Assembly (NCBI GenBank): GCA_003231035.1
Contig: QIHU01000648.1
Location: 1-19,673, forward strand
Source of the DNA: Acidobacteriota bacterium
GTDB taxonomy: Bacteria; Acidobacteriota; Thermoanaerobaculia; Multivoradales; SZUA-115
Length of the DNA: 19,673 bases
Direction of reading: 5' to 3'
Part shown: in pieces, positions 1 to 7,347 of the stretch
Layout of the letters: the number at the start of each line of letters is the position of its first letter
Position numbering within the stretch: the stretch's first letter is position 1
Notes under the pieces: model-generated
Database searches by the model: none
Told to the model about the DNA's origin: nothing
The model's input: the letters and a program-made list of their open reading frames with translations, nothing else
Made by a program: the position numbers and the translations under genes

Positions 1-699
1 GCTCGCCGCCGCCTGGCGAACGATGCGCAGCCGATCTTCGAGCATGCGGTCGGTGTTGGCCGAGGAAAAGCTGCCAGGGTGGCACTGGTACCGCACCAGC
101 GGCTCTTCGATGTGCACCATCCTGGAGTGACCGGCCACCCGTAACCACAGATCGTAGTCGTCGGCGCCATGAAAACTCTCGTCGAACCCCCCCAACTCTT
201 CGAGGCACCCTCGCCGCATCGCGACGCTGCTCATCGAGGTCACCGGGTTGTTCAGAAAGACCGCTTTGACCGCCGCCTCGGGCGAGGAGAGGGGCACCGA
301 GGCGGTCCCTCGCAGGAGCAACTCGCGACCGTCGGCCTCGACATAGACGGCATCGGTGTAGACCAACCCCACCCGCGCGTCCGCGGCAAACACTTCGACC
401 TGCCGCGACAGCTTGTCCGGCAACCACTCGTCATCCTGCTCAAGAAAGGCCACGTACTCCCCACGGGCGTGGCGAACGCCGTCGTTTTTGGTGGCCGGGA
501 TGCCGCGATTGTGGCGGTGGACGACCAGTTTGAGGTCGGCCAGGGCACGGTAGGACTCCAGGCACTGGACCGAGCTATCGGTCGAAGCGTCGTCGACGAT
601 AAGAATCTCGCGGTGGAGATAGGACTGTGCCAGCGCACTGTCGACGGCTCGGCGGATCCAGCGCTCACCGTTGAAACAGGTGACGACGATCGAGACCAT
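1..699 (-). CDS. Glycosyltransferase family 2 (GT-A fold), 3' end outside window
   Basis: The 233 visible residues begin MVSIVVTCFNGERWIRRAVD, the classic start of a GT2 nucleotide-binding domain. An acidic metal-binding segment FLEQDDEW lies at about residues 85-92, and the family motif GGFDESF then DDYDLWLR follows at about 170-187. Such enzymes transfer a sugar from a nucleotide-sugar donor to a growing lipid-linked glycan at the cytoplasmic face of the membrane. The gene continues past the left edge, so the C-terminus is not seen. I chose the ATG at 699, which directly precedes the conserved first strand. A TTG at 753 in the same frame would overlap the end of the sulfotransferase gene and cannot be excluded, since no strong ribosome site precedes the ATG. 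It is the last visible member of a same-strand polysaccharide cluster. Donor and acceptor sugars cannot be told from sequence. Confidence 0.9.
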   Translation of the reverse strand, partial: MVSIVVTCFNGERWIRRAVDSALAQSYLHREILIVDDASTDSSVQCLESYRALADLKLVVHRHNRGIPATKNDGVRHARGEYVAFLEQDDEWLPDKLSRQVEVFAADARVGLVYTDAVYVEADGRELLLRGTASVPLSSPEAAVKAVFLNNPVTSMSSVAMRRGCLEELGGFDESFHGADDYDLWLRVAGHSRMVHIEEPLVRYQCHPGSFSSANTDRMLEDRLRIVRQAAAS

Positions 700-746
700 C
701 CCCGCGATGGACTCGCGCCTCTCGTCGACGCCCGGAACCTCGAGTT

Positions 747-1685
747 TCAGCAACGGTCGTACTCCCAGTGACGCATCCACTGGCTAGCCCGCACGGTCTC
801 ATAGAGTTGCGCGCCGACCGGATCCTTGAGAAACCGGTTGCCGGCTTCGGGACGCACCGATGCCGCCACCGCCGCGATCTGTTCCGGCCGCGCTGGCAAC
901 TGGCAGTACTCGGCCAAGCGTGTGATCTGTCTCTCCGGCTGCGCCAGGATGTCTTCGTAGCGCACCTCGAACATCCCTTGGGCAACTCGTGGTTTCGCCG
1001 CCGCGACCCTCTCCAAGTACTGGTTCCACAACGCGAAGCCGTTCTCGACCTCGATCGAAGGGTGGAGCCGCCACCTGCCCAGCCGTCGCCAGGGTCCGCC
1101 GCGGTGAAGCCGCAGGTGAATCTGCGACCAGGCCCAGGCCAGCGCTCCCGTCCCTTCGGGCCGGCCGGATACCCCGAGAACCTCCCCCAAGCGGCCCGAG
1201 TCCGCCAGCACATGGTCCAGGCGCTGCTGCTCGCGGCGAGCGAGGCTCAGGGCCACGTCAACCCCGTTGCGCACCACATGCACCACCCTGGCATCGGGAA
1301 AGAGATCGAGCCACAGCGGCAGCAGCAAGCTGTTGCGCGGATCCTTCCAACCCCAGGGAGAGGGCAGCCGAAGGGGCGATCGGTAGCGCAGATAGCGCAG
1401 CGGCCCCAGGTAAGAGAGGACCGCCGGAGAGTCGAGCTCGCCGCGCAGGGCTCGTCCTAGCCTCTGGCACAAATCCTCCCGCGAGAGAAGCCGGTCGACG
1501 GGCGAAGGGTCGTCCCAGCGCCCGCCCTGGGCCTGCAAGATCGCCTCGTTGCGCAGCACGAAGAAGACCGCTTCGCCGTTGCCATCGAGTTCCCAGCCGG
1601 TGAACAGACCGAGGCGGGCCAGCAGACGGGTCACCATCGAGGTGCCCGACCTGTGCATGCCGACCAGGATCACCGGGGCTCTCAC
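747..1685 (-). CDS. PAPS-dependent sulfotransferase family protein
   Basis: The N-terminus carries VILVGMHRSGTSM (residues 5-17 from the start chosen here), the loop that binds the 5'-phosphosulfate of PAPS. A second signature, HVVRNGVDVALSLARR, lies at about residues 136-151 and corresponds to the 3'-phosphate-binding strand and helix. WGWKDPRN just before it is also typical of bacterial members of this family. The likely reaction is transfer of sulfate to a hydroxyl of a sugar. The position between a polymerase and a glycosyltransferase gene suggests the cell-surface glycan or its precursor as acceptor, but this is inference. I chose the GTG at 1685, which overlaps the TAG of the upstream gene by one base and leaves only four residues before the first strand. 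A GTG at 1727 is an alternative, with a 43-base overlap and 14 extra residues. Length is about 312 residues, normal for the family. Confidence 0.85.
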   Translation of the reverse strand: MRAPVILVGMHRSGTSMVTRLLARLGLFTGWELDGNGEAVFFVLRNEAILQAQGGRWDDPSPVDRLLSREDLCQRLGRALRGELDSPAVLSYLGPLRYLRYRSPLRLPSPWGWKDPRNSLLLPLWLDLFPDARVVHVVRNGVDVALSLARREQQRLDHVLADSGRLGEVLGVSGRPEGTGALAWAWSQIHLRLHRGGPWRRLGRWRLHPSIEVENGFALWNQYLERVAAAKPRVAQGMFEVRYEDILAQPERQITRLAEYCQLPARPEQIAAVAASVRPEAGNRFLKDPVGAQLYETVRASQWMRHWEYDRC

Positions 1686-2971
1686 TAGCGCACCAAGAAG
1701 AGAAGTCCACGGCGGGGCGACCACCACAGCATTCGCAAGTTGATGGCCAAGACCGCGACGATGGCGATTACGCCGTACGCCATGCGGACGTTGGACAAGA
1801 AGTCGGTGAAGCTGGTGAGCAAGAAACCGCCGACCAGCAGCGCGTAGAGGGAGGTGAGCAGGAGGCTCCTACCCTTGGCGAAATAGAGGGCCAGAAGGAT
1901 GGCCATGAAGAGGGCGAGAGGAATCGCGATCAACCGGTGGCCGAAGTCCAGATAGAAGTAGCTCAGCCCGGTGGCGATCACCTTGGCTTCGAGAGCGGGT
2001 CTTGCGCGCTCGGCGAGATAGCCCGATTTTGGGTAGCCCTCGTAAAGGTTATGCAGTCTAAGGACTCCGAGGGTGAGCGGGCGCAGGGTGAACAGGCCGT
2101 GGGTGTACCGTGGCCGCGCTCGGTTGTTTCTCACCAAGCCGTCGAAACTGTCGAAGCTCAAGGCCAAGTATCGATAGTAATGAGCCGCCGCTCTGGCCGC
2201 CGGTCGCTCGGCAGTGAGACCGATCTCGGCGGCGGAGTCCACCTCATAGAGGTTCCCCTGCGAGCTACGGTAGTGGGAAACCATCATCAGGGCTGGAACG
2301 AGGGTGGCAAGAACGAGGGCAACCACCAAAATAAAGCGCCGTGAACGCGCCCCATCGAGGTAGTAGTACAGGACGGTCACGCTCGCCGCCGCCAGGACGA
2401 CGTCCAAGCGGGCTAGCCGAGTGATCGGCAGGACAAGAACCAGCGCCATCAGAGCCAGATCCAGCGGCCGCCGATCCTTCATGAAATAGACCAAGAGCAG
2501 CAGGCAGGTCGGTACGCCCAGAGATGTCGTGATGATGCCGATGCCACTGGTGTACTGCGTGTGGACATCCACCATCGGCTCGATCAGCGGCAACCACGAG
2601 CCCGAAAGCCACCGACTCTCGGCCAGGTAGACAACGGCCACCCCGACCGCCAACAGACGCCCGATGAGCTTGCCGTGGAGCGGCGGCAACTCGGCCAGAC
2701 TTCGGGCGACTCGCCCCGCCGGCCGGCCGGGGAAGAGCACCAGGAGCGCCGCCGGTAAGACCAGCCAGAGGAGCCAAGCTTGGAGCAAGACCAGCTCCGT
2801 TTCCGGCGCCCAGCTTTCGGGCTGCAACGGCGAGAGCTTGAGGCGGGCCAGCTGAAGGTTGAAGAAGAACCCCACACTGGTCACGTTGACCGGGTTGAAC
2901 AAATCTCCGGTCCGCAAGGTGACCACGCCAGCTACCAGCACTAGAAGTAAGAATCCTGAGACCACGCCCAT
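1685..2971 (-). CDS. Wzy-type O-antigen/oligosaccharide repeat-unit polymerase (polytopic membrane protein)
   Basis: The 428-residue protein is mostly hydrophobic, with about ten or more predicted membrane spans and a longer polar stretch at about residues 230-340 that contains several Arg, Tyr and Asp residues. This layout matches the oligosaccharide repeat-unit polymerase group of Wzy-like proteins, which join undecaprenyl-linked repeat units on the outer face of the inner membrane. Sequence identity is always low in this family, so the call rests on topology and on context: the gene lies 3 bases downstream of a flippase gene and overlaps a sulfotransferase gene by one base. The start is the ATG at 2971, just after the flippase stop, which suggests translational coupling. 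An O-antigen ligase (WaaL-like) is the main alternative, since both share this topology. Confidence 0.7.
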   Translation of the reverse strand: MGVVSGFLLLVLVAGVVTLRTGDLFNPVNVTSVGFFFNLQLARLKLSPLQPESWAPETELVLLQAWLLWLVLPAALLVLFPGRPAGRVARSLAELPPLHGKLIGRLLAVGVAVVYLAESRWLSGSWLPLIEPMVDVHTQYTSGIGIITTSLGVPTCLLLLVYFMKDRRPLDLALMALVLVLPITRLARLDVVLAAASVTVLYYYLDGARSRRFILVVALVLATLVPALMMVSHYRSSQGNLYEVDSAAEIGLTAERPAARAAAHYYRYLALSFDSFDGLVRNNRARPRYTHGLFTLRPLTLGVLRLHNLYEGYPKSGYLAERARPALEAKVIATGLSYFYLDFGHRLIAIPLALFMAILLALYFAKGRSLLLTSLYALLVGGFLLTSFTDFLSNVRMAYGVIAIVAVLAINLRMLWWSPRRGLLFLVR

Positions 2972-2974
2972 GGG

Positions 2975-4324
2975 TCAGGATTCCCCGCGGCGAAGAGCAA
3001 AGGAGGGTAGCAAGGAGATCCCAAGGTGGCTCTTAACCGCCTGCACCGCCGAAAGGTTGAGGATCACCAGGCCGCCCGCGCTCGCCGCCGCGGCGCCGAC
3101 AACTCCCCAGCGCGGCACCAGCCAGAGACTCGCACCCAATTGCACCAGGCTGGCCACCATTACTCGTCGCATGAGCGCCTTCTCGTGCCCCGACATCATC
3201 AACAAAGTGCCAACCGATCCGGTGCACACGTTGACCAGCTGGCCGAGGGTCAAGAGTATCAACGCCTTCTGGGCGCCAACGAATTCAGCGCCGAAGAGGC
3301 GCAGGGTGACCCCCGGGGCAAAGAGGAAGAAGGCGAGAAGCGGACTGGCCGCCAAAGTCGCCAACAGGGCGGCGCCGCGCGCGGTGCGCCGAAGCGCCGG
3401 GCGATCGTCGCGGCTGAATTGCACCGCGAGTTTGGGAGCGGCGATGCTGTTGATCGCCACCAAGAAAAGGCTGGTCAGTTGAGCGGTGCGGCTAGCCACT
3501 CCGAAGACTCCGACATCGGCGCTGCTGCCCCATACTCCCAGGACCAAGGTGGTGGTCACCTGCATCGCCACTTGGACCAAGGCGATCACGAGCAGCGGTA
3601 ACGAGGCGGTGAGAAGCTGGCGAGCCGCGAAGCCGCCGACCACTCCGCGCAGCATGGGAGTGGCCGCGCGCCACCCGTAGAAGCCAACAACCGCGGCGGC
3701 CGCGGCGCCGATCAAGTAGGACCAGGCGGCTCCAATCACCCCCCAGCGGCGCGCCAGCAAGGCCACCGCCAGCAGACTGCCCACCGGCAGCACAACCGCC
3801 TGGACGACCGTTGCCGCGAAAATCCGTCGCAGCCCTTTGAGCAGTTCCGCGTAGAGAAAAGAGATGGAGAGCGGCAGGATGGCCAGCGCCATCCAGCGCA
3901 GCGGTACTTCGAGCTCCGGCTTCGAGAACAACCCTTGGGCCAAGAGCGGAGCCAGAGCTAGGGTCAACAGCGTCAAGGCAAGGCCGGTGAGGCCAGCCAG
4001 CAGGATGCCGGAGCGCGCCACCGCGCGCAGTTGTCCCCACCGATGTTCGGCCGCATGCGCCGCGGCCAAGCGCAGCAGAGCGTTGTCGAGGCCGAGGCGG
4101 CTCAAGATCGCCGCGAAGCTGACCACACTCAGAGCCAGATAGTAGAGGCCGGCGCCTCCGGCCCCGAGTCGGTGCGCCAAGATCAGGGTGAAGGCAAAGC
4201 CAGAGGCCGCGCCCACGAGCTTGAGGCCCAGGGCCACGCCGCCCTTGTGCAGCAACTCTTGAGTATCCTCGTTGAGGAGGCTGCCGAGGAGGTGCCGCGG
4301 GCTCTTCGATCCTGGGATCAGCAC
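2975..4324 (-). CDS. Wzx-type polysaccharide flippase (MOP superfamily)
   Basis: The 449-residue protein has the repeated hydrophobic helices of a 12-14 span MOP-family transporter. Its N-terminus carries a helix of the form GGVALGLKLVGAASGFAFTL followed by HRLGAGGAGLYYLALS, the usual first helix and loop of Wzx and MATE-like polysaccharide exporters. It would move undecaprenyl-linked repeat units from the cytoplasmic to the periplasmic face for the polymerase encoded immediately downstream. The start is a GTG at 4324; no better in-frame start is close by, and the sequence before it (GGAAG) is only a weak ribosome site. Stop and next start are 3 bases apart. The gene follows the chain-length gene after 55 bases. 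Substrate cannot be inferred from the sequence. Confidence 0.85.
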   Translation of the reverse strand: MLIPGSKSPRHLLGSLLNEDTQELLHKGGVALGLKLVGAASGFAFTLILAHRLGAGGAGLYYLALSVVSFAAILSRLGLDNALLRLAAAHAAEHRWGQLRAVARSGILLAGLTGLALTLLTLALAPLLAQGLFSKPELEVPLRWMALAILPLSISFLYAELLKGLRRIFAATVVQAVVLPVGSLLAVALLARRWGVIGAAWSYLIGAAAAAVVGFYGWRAATPMLRGVVGGFAARQLLTASLPLLVIALVQVAMQVTTTLVLGVWGSSADVGVFGVASRTAQLTSLFLVAINSIAAPKLAVQFSRDDRPALRRTARGAALLATLAASPLLAFFLFAPGVTLRLFGAEFVGAQKALILLTLGQLVNVCTGSVGTLLMMSGHEKALMRRVMVASLVQLGASLWLVPRWGVVGAAAASAGGLVILNLSAVQAVKSHLGISLLPSFALRRGES

Positions 4325-4379
4325 GAACTTCCGAGATCGAGCGCGGACGGATCACAACCAACGGTGGCCGGGAGTCCGA

Positions 4380-5942
4380 TCATGAACCGCCAATCTCCCG
4401 CACCACTCCCAGGAAGAGGCCCAGAAGGCCACCGAGGAAGGCGCCCACCAGGAGCTTCACGAGCAGTTGTTTCTGAGGTTTGCCGGGAGCCACGGCGGAA
4501 GCTGCGCGGAGGATGTCCTGTCCCCCTTGCTCGGCGCGCGCGAGGATCACTTCGTTGAAGTTCGAGGCCAACTTGTCGAAGAGCACCTGCTTGTGACGAA
4601 CGTCGCGTTCCAGCCGGCCCAGCGCATTCGCCTGCTCGCGCCGCAGCACGGCGATCTCGCGAGCACCCTGACGCTTGAGATCCGAGGCGACCAGAGCCCG
4701 ATCGGAGAGAAGTTTGGCCAACTCGGCGGCACGGGCGCGCTGCAAGTCCTCCAACCCGGCGCTCGCCCGCCGGACCCACTGTCGTTCGGCCGGCGAGATC
4801 TCTTCCAAATCGGTTTCGAGCTGGGACAGCCTGAGGGTCAACTCGTCGTGGACCACGTTGACTTCCTGGCTCAGCAGGGTACGACCGAGGGCCGACTGGA
4901 GGTCGAGTTTCTGGGCCTGATGCAGAGCGAACGCCTGCCACAAGGTGTCCTCGTTGATCGCCGTTTCCAAGACATGGAAGCGCGGCGTTTGCGCTAGCTG
5001 CGTACGCAGCACCACCAGCTGCGCCAGCCGATGGCCCAACGGGGTATCCGGGGCTAGAACCGATTCGGCCACCGAGGGCTCACCGCTGGCCACCTCTTGC
5101 ACCACCTGCTCCATGGCCAGGCGGGTCTCCTTGTGGTATTGCGTCAGCTTGTCCTCGGTCGCTTTCTCGGCCCCGACCCGCTTGCGATCCCAGCTCTGGG
5201 CCAAGAGGTCGAGGCGCTCCGAGTACTTATTGGCCACCTCGGCGCGCTGCTGCTCGAGGGATTCCAGATTGGTTCGTTCGCGCTTAAACTCGCTTTCGAT
5301 CAGCGCTAGCGTCGGCGACAAACTGCTTTTGGATAGCCTCTTCGCACTCTCGAGAAAGACCGCCGCCCAACCGTTGGCGATTGCCGCCGCCTGCTCGGCC
5401 GAGGAGGCGAAAGCGACCGCTTCGATGATCGGTGCCAAGGTCCGTTCCTCCGCCCGTCGCGAAACGAAGATACGACTGGTCAGGTCGCGGCCGATGCGAA
5501 GTCTGCGTCCTGGGGCAATCGCCCCATCGGCGATCAAGCGCTGCGTTGTTTCGCCGATGATCCCGTCGGACTCCAACAGCCGTTGATACCCCTGTACCGG
5601 CAAGATGGACGGCATGAGGGCCGACTTGAAAGTGAGCGGCACCACCACCAAGGTCGTCGAGGCCTCGTAGCGGTCTGGCACTAGGAACAAGACGATGGCC
5701 GCAATGACCAAGGCCCCAATCAAGGAGGTGGCGAGGATCAGTAGCGCTTGGCGGCGTAGGAAACGAACCAGCTGAACGACGCTCACCGCCCGCGCCTCGT
5801 CGTCAAATAGGGTGCCAAGGCCAGGTTCTCCCGATCCCATGGAGCCACCGCCGGCTGCACCTATGTCCTGAGTGTTGGCTGAGGCACGTTCGGGAAGAGA
5901 CACTGGCATCGCCGCCTTCGTTCTAGCGCTGCATTCGTCCAT
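4380..5942 (-). CDS. Wzz/GumC-like polysaccharide co-polymerase without kinase domain
   Basis: The protein has 520 residues. A membrane span at about residues 66-88 follows a polar N-terminus. The sequence RYEASTTLVVVPLTFKS begins the Wzz periplasmic domain, a long charged region with heptad-like coiled coil fills about 200-480, and a second span at about 492-514 follows the usual proline-containing segment. This is the layout of a polysaccharide co-polymerase that sets chain length and may contact an outer-membrane exporter. The protein ends a few residues after the second span, so the cytoplasmic BY-kinase domain found in many relatives is absent, and no Walker motif is seen. Start is uncertain: ATG 5942 gives the longest product, ATG at codon 12 has a better purine-rich upstream (GAAGGCGG), and ATG at codon 35 is also possible. 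It heads the run of polysaccharide genes. Confidence 0.85.
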   Translation of the reverse strand: MDECSARTKAAMPVSLPERASANTQDIGAAGGGSMGSGEPGLGTLFDDEARAVSVVQLVRFLRRQALLILATSLIGALVIAAIVLFLVPDRYEASTTLVVVPLTFKSALMPSILPVQGYQRLLESDGIIGETTQRLIADGAIAPGRRLRIGRDLTSRIFVSRRAEERTLAPIIEAVAFASSAEQAAAIANGWAAVFLESAKRLSKSSLSPTLALIESEFKRERTNLESLEQQRAEVANKYSERLDLLAQSWDRKRVGAEKATEDKLTQYHKETRLAMEQVVQEVASGEPSVAESVLAPDTPLGHRLAQLVVLRTQLAQTPRFHVLETAINEDTLWQAFALHQAQKLDLQSALGRTLLSQEVNVVHDELTLRLSQLETDLEEISPAERQWVRRASAGLEDLQRARAAELAKLLSDRALVASDLKRQGAREIAVLRREQANALGRLERDVRHKQVLFDKLASNFNEVILARAEQGGQDILRAASAVAPGKPQKQLLVKLLVGAFLGGLLGLFLGVVREIGGS

Positions 5943-6063
5943 GCGGCAGGAGGTTCTCCCCCGCGCTCGTCGCTTTTGGGCCGGGCCATCCTACCCCATC
6001 CGCGCCACCCCCGGAGGCTAAACTGCCGAGCTTCGCCCACTACGCCGACCTCAGCAACGAAGA

Positions 6064-6088
6064 GTAGAGCACCCTCGTTGTGCTCTAC
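6064..6088 (-). terminator. Candidate hairpin terminator after the poly-Asp gene
   Basis: GTAGAGCAC and GTGCTCTAC form a perfect 9-bp stem with a 7-base loop. The hairpin lies about 60 bases past the stop of the minus-strand poly-Asp gene and about 120 bases before the next start. On the minus strand it is followed by TCTTCGTT, only moderately T-rich, so it may be a weak intrinsic terminator, an mRNA-stabilising hairpin or an operator. Confidence 0.4.
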
Positions 6089-6090
6089 CC

Positions 6091-6138
6091 GCCGAGAGGC
6101 CAGGGTACTAAGAACCGGAGGCTAGGCCGAGAGGCCAG
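6091..6138. repeat. Short direct repeat, 13 bp, two copies
   Basis: GCCGAGAGGCCAG occurs at 6091-6103 and 6126-6138, 35 bases apart start to start. Both copies lie between the poly-Asp gene stop and the hairpin. The purpose is unknown; it may be chance or a remnant of local duplication. Confidence 0.4.
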
Positions 6139-6146
6139 CTCCAAGG

Positions 6147-7238
6147 TTACGACGATCCGCCATCGTCGTCATCGTCGTCGTCGTCATCGTCGTCGTCGTC
6201 GTCGTCGTCATCGTCATCGTCATCATCGTCATCGTCATCATCGTCATCGTCATCATCGTCATCGTCATCATCGTCATCATCGTCGTCATCGTCGTCATCA
6301 TCGTCGTCATCGTCGTCGTCATCGTCGTCATCGTCGTCGTCATCGCCTGGGCCAGGCCCCGGGGCAGGACCGCCCCCGGGAGCCGGGCGAATATCGACCC
6401 AGGTCGGAATGCCCTTGAAGTCGCCGTCGCCACCGTCGTCGATGCCGTCTCCGTCCGCGTCGTCGTCGACCTCGTTGCTCAGCAAGTCGCCGTCAATGTC
6501 GGAATCATCGAGGTTGATCAAGAAATCGCCATCGACATCGTTGTCGAAGATGTTGTCGAGTCCATCGCCATCGACATCTAGATCGACGCCGTTCTCCTTG
6601 CCGTCGCCATCGACATCCAAATCCATCCAGTTCGGGATGCCGTCACCGTCCGCATCCTCATCCATCAGGTTCAAGATGCCGTCACCATCGGTGTCCGGAG
6701 CGCCCTGGGCCACCGTGTATGCGTTGACGTTCATCGCTCGGATCAAGAAATCCATCTGCAATACCGCTTCCAGCAGGTCCACGTCGGCGCTCACCATGAT
6801 CTGTTCGAGCGTCTCACCAGAGGCCACGCGCGCGCGGATATCGCCCAGGCTGGTCGTCAAGAAACGAGCCACCATCGCTTGCGGAGCCACTACTTGGAGC
6901 GGCTGTCCGGTCGACTTCACCTCGAGAGGGCTACGGTCACTATGAATCGCGATCAAGTGGACGATAAGCTCGTGGCCGGCCGTCACCCGCAGATGGCGCA
7001 CCGCCCGTGAGGTGCGGCGCTGCAGCTCGGTGATCTTGGAAGAGACGAGCGCTTTGCAGGCAGTGTTATCGATGGTTTGGCCACGCACCGAGAAGGATGG
7101 CCAGAAACTGGCCACTACCACAATTAAGGCCACCGCCAATCCAATGGCGCCTCCCGCGCGAGCGAAGGTTTCGTTCTTTCGATCCCGCTGTCGATCCCGA
7201 ATTTCAGGCCGCGGTGACGCTGCTGCTTCTTGGCGCAT
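6147..7238 (-). CDS. Membrane-anchored or exported protein with seven TSP3-like Ca2+ repeats and a 61-Asp tail
   Basis: The 363-residue product begins with a basic stretch (to about residue 27) and one hydrophobic helix (about 29-46), so it is either anchored N-in or exported by an uncleaved signal. Residues 54-178 form an unrecognised domain with one cysteine (Cys61). Residues 182-265 hold seven copies of D-x-D-G-D-(G) spaced exactly 13 residues apart (starting at 182, 195, 208, 221, 234, 247 and 260), the hallmark of calcium-binding thrombospondin type 3 repeats. A Pro/Gly linker (286-298) leads to 61 consecutive Asp (299-359) and a GGSS end. Start is the ATG at 7238, preceded by AGGGAG at good spacing. 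The outside location and calcium binding are inferred from the repeat family. The Asp tail could bind calcium or cationic polymer, or act in matrix or mineral interactions; no specific function is known to me. It is divergent from the sensor kinase gene. Confidence 0.88.
   Translation of the reverse strand: MRQEAAASPRPEIRDRQRDRKNETFARAGGAIGLAVALIVVVASFWPSFSVRGQTIDNTACKALVSSKITELQRRTSRAVRHLRVTAGHELIVHLIAIHSDRSPLEVKSTGQPLQVVAPQAMVARFLTTSLGDIRARVASGETLEQIMVSADVDLLEAVLQMDFLIRAMNVNAYTVAQGAPDTDGDGILNLMDEDADGDGIPNWMDLDVDGDGKENGVDLDVDGDGLDNIFDNDVDGDFLINLDDSDIDGDLLSNEVDDDADGDGIDDGGDGDFKGIPTWVDIRPAPGGGPAPGPGPGDDDDDDDDDDDDDDDDDDDDDDDDDDDDDDDDDDDDDDDDDDDDDDDDDDDDDDDDDDDDDGGSS
6162..6344 (-). repeat. Low-complexity GAY codon tract encoding Asp61, with a 15-bp tandem unit
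   Basis: All 61 codons are GAT or GAC (read as ATC/GTC on the plus strand). From 6210 to 6278 the GAT/GAC order itself repeats: the plus-strand unit ATCGTCATCGTCATC occurs four times (6210, 6225, 6240, 6255) plus a 9-base part copy. The flanking portions are less regular mixtures of the two codons. Because unit length is a multiple of three, gain or loss of units would keep the gene in frame. Confidence 0.9.
6444..6695 (-). repeat. 39-bp periodic repeat encoding seven 13-residue TSP3-like motifs
   Basis: Seven D-x-D-G-D motifs recur every 13 codons without any spacing change. The consensus is close to D-V-D-G-D-G followed by L/I-x-N and an acidic pair. The DNA copies have drifted, so this is an old protein-level repeat rather than a fresh duplication, unlike the neighbouring Asp tract. 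Confidence 0.85.
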
Positions 7239-7347
7239 TTCGACTCCCTCACGGCCTCCCTAGCCCGACAGGGAACTGATGGAGATCGCCCATGGATCTC
7301 GGTGTTAGCATGCAGATTCCCCGCTACCCTAGTGTAGGCCGGATCTA
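7239..7347. promoter_or_regulatory. Divergent intergenic region between the poly-Asp gene and the sensor kinase gene
   Basis: This 109-base gap separates two divergent starts (7238 minus, 7348 plus), so promoters for both must lie in it or inside the coding sequences. It holds a small inverted repeat, GAGATC at 7282-7287 and GATCTC at 7295-7300, seven bases apart. I see no convincing sigma-70 boxes on either strand. Confidence 0.5.

Larger units (their letters stand above)
5943..6146. other. Intergenic region between the poly-Asp gene and the Wzz-like gene
   Basis: This 204-base gap has no credible gene. It holds a perfect 9-bp hairpin (6064-6088), a 13-base direct repeat (6091-6103 and 6126-6138) and a 10-base direct repeat CCGGAGGCTA (6011-6020 and 6115-6124). 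A promoter for the minus-strand polysaccharide genes would be expected here or further upstream, but I see no convincing -35/-10 pair. Confidence 0.5.

Noticed and set aside
169..771. Plus-strand open frame over the glycosyltransferase gene
   Set aside because: The minus strand here encodes a clear GT2 protein; the plus frame has no family features.
6162..6344. Possible CRISPR array because of regular short repeats
   Set aside because: There are no unique spacers; the whole tract is one triplet-based tandem repeat inside a coding sequence.
6080..6418. Plus-strand open frame rich in Arg and His opposite the Asp tract
   Set aside because: It is the antisense reading of GAY codons; the repeat keeps all frames open. 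No ribosome site or family resemblance supports it.
6122..6433. Minus-strand frame reading Met-Thr repeats across the same tract
   Set aside because: This is an off-frame reading of the Asp tract (ATGACG-type repeats). The frame with membrane anchor, TSP3 repeats and ribosome site is the real one.
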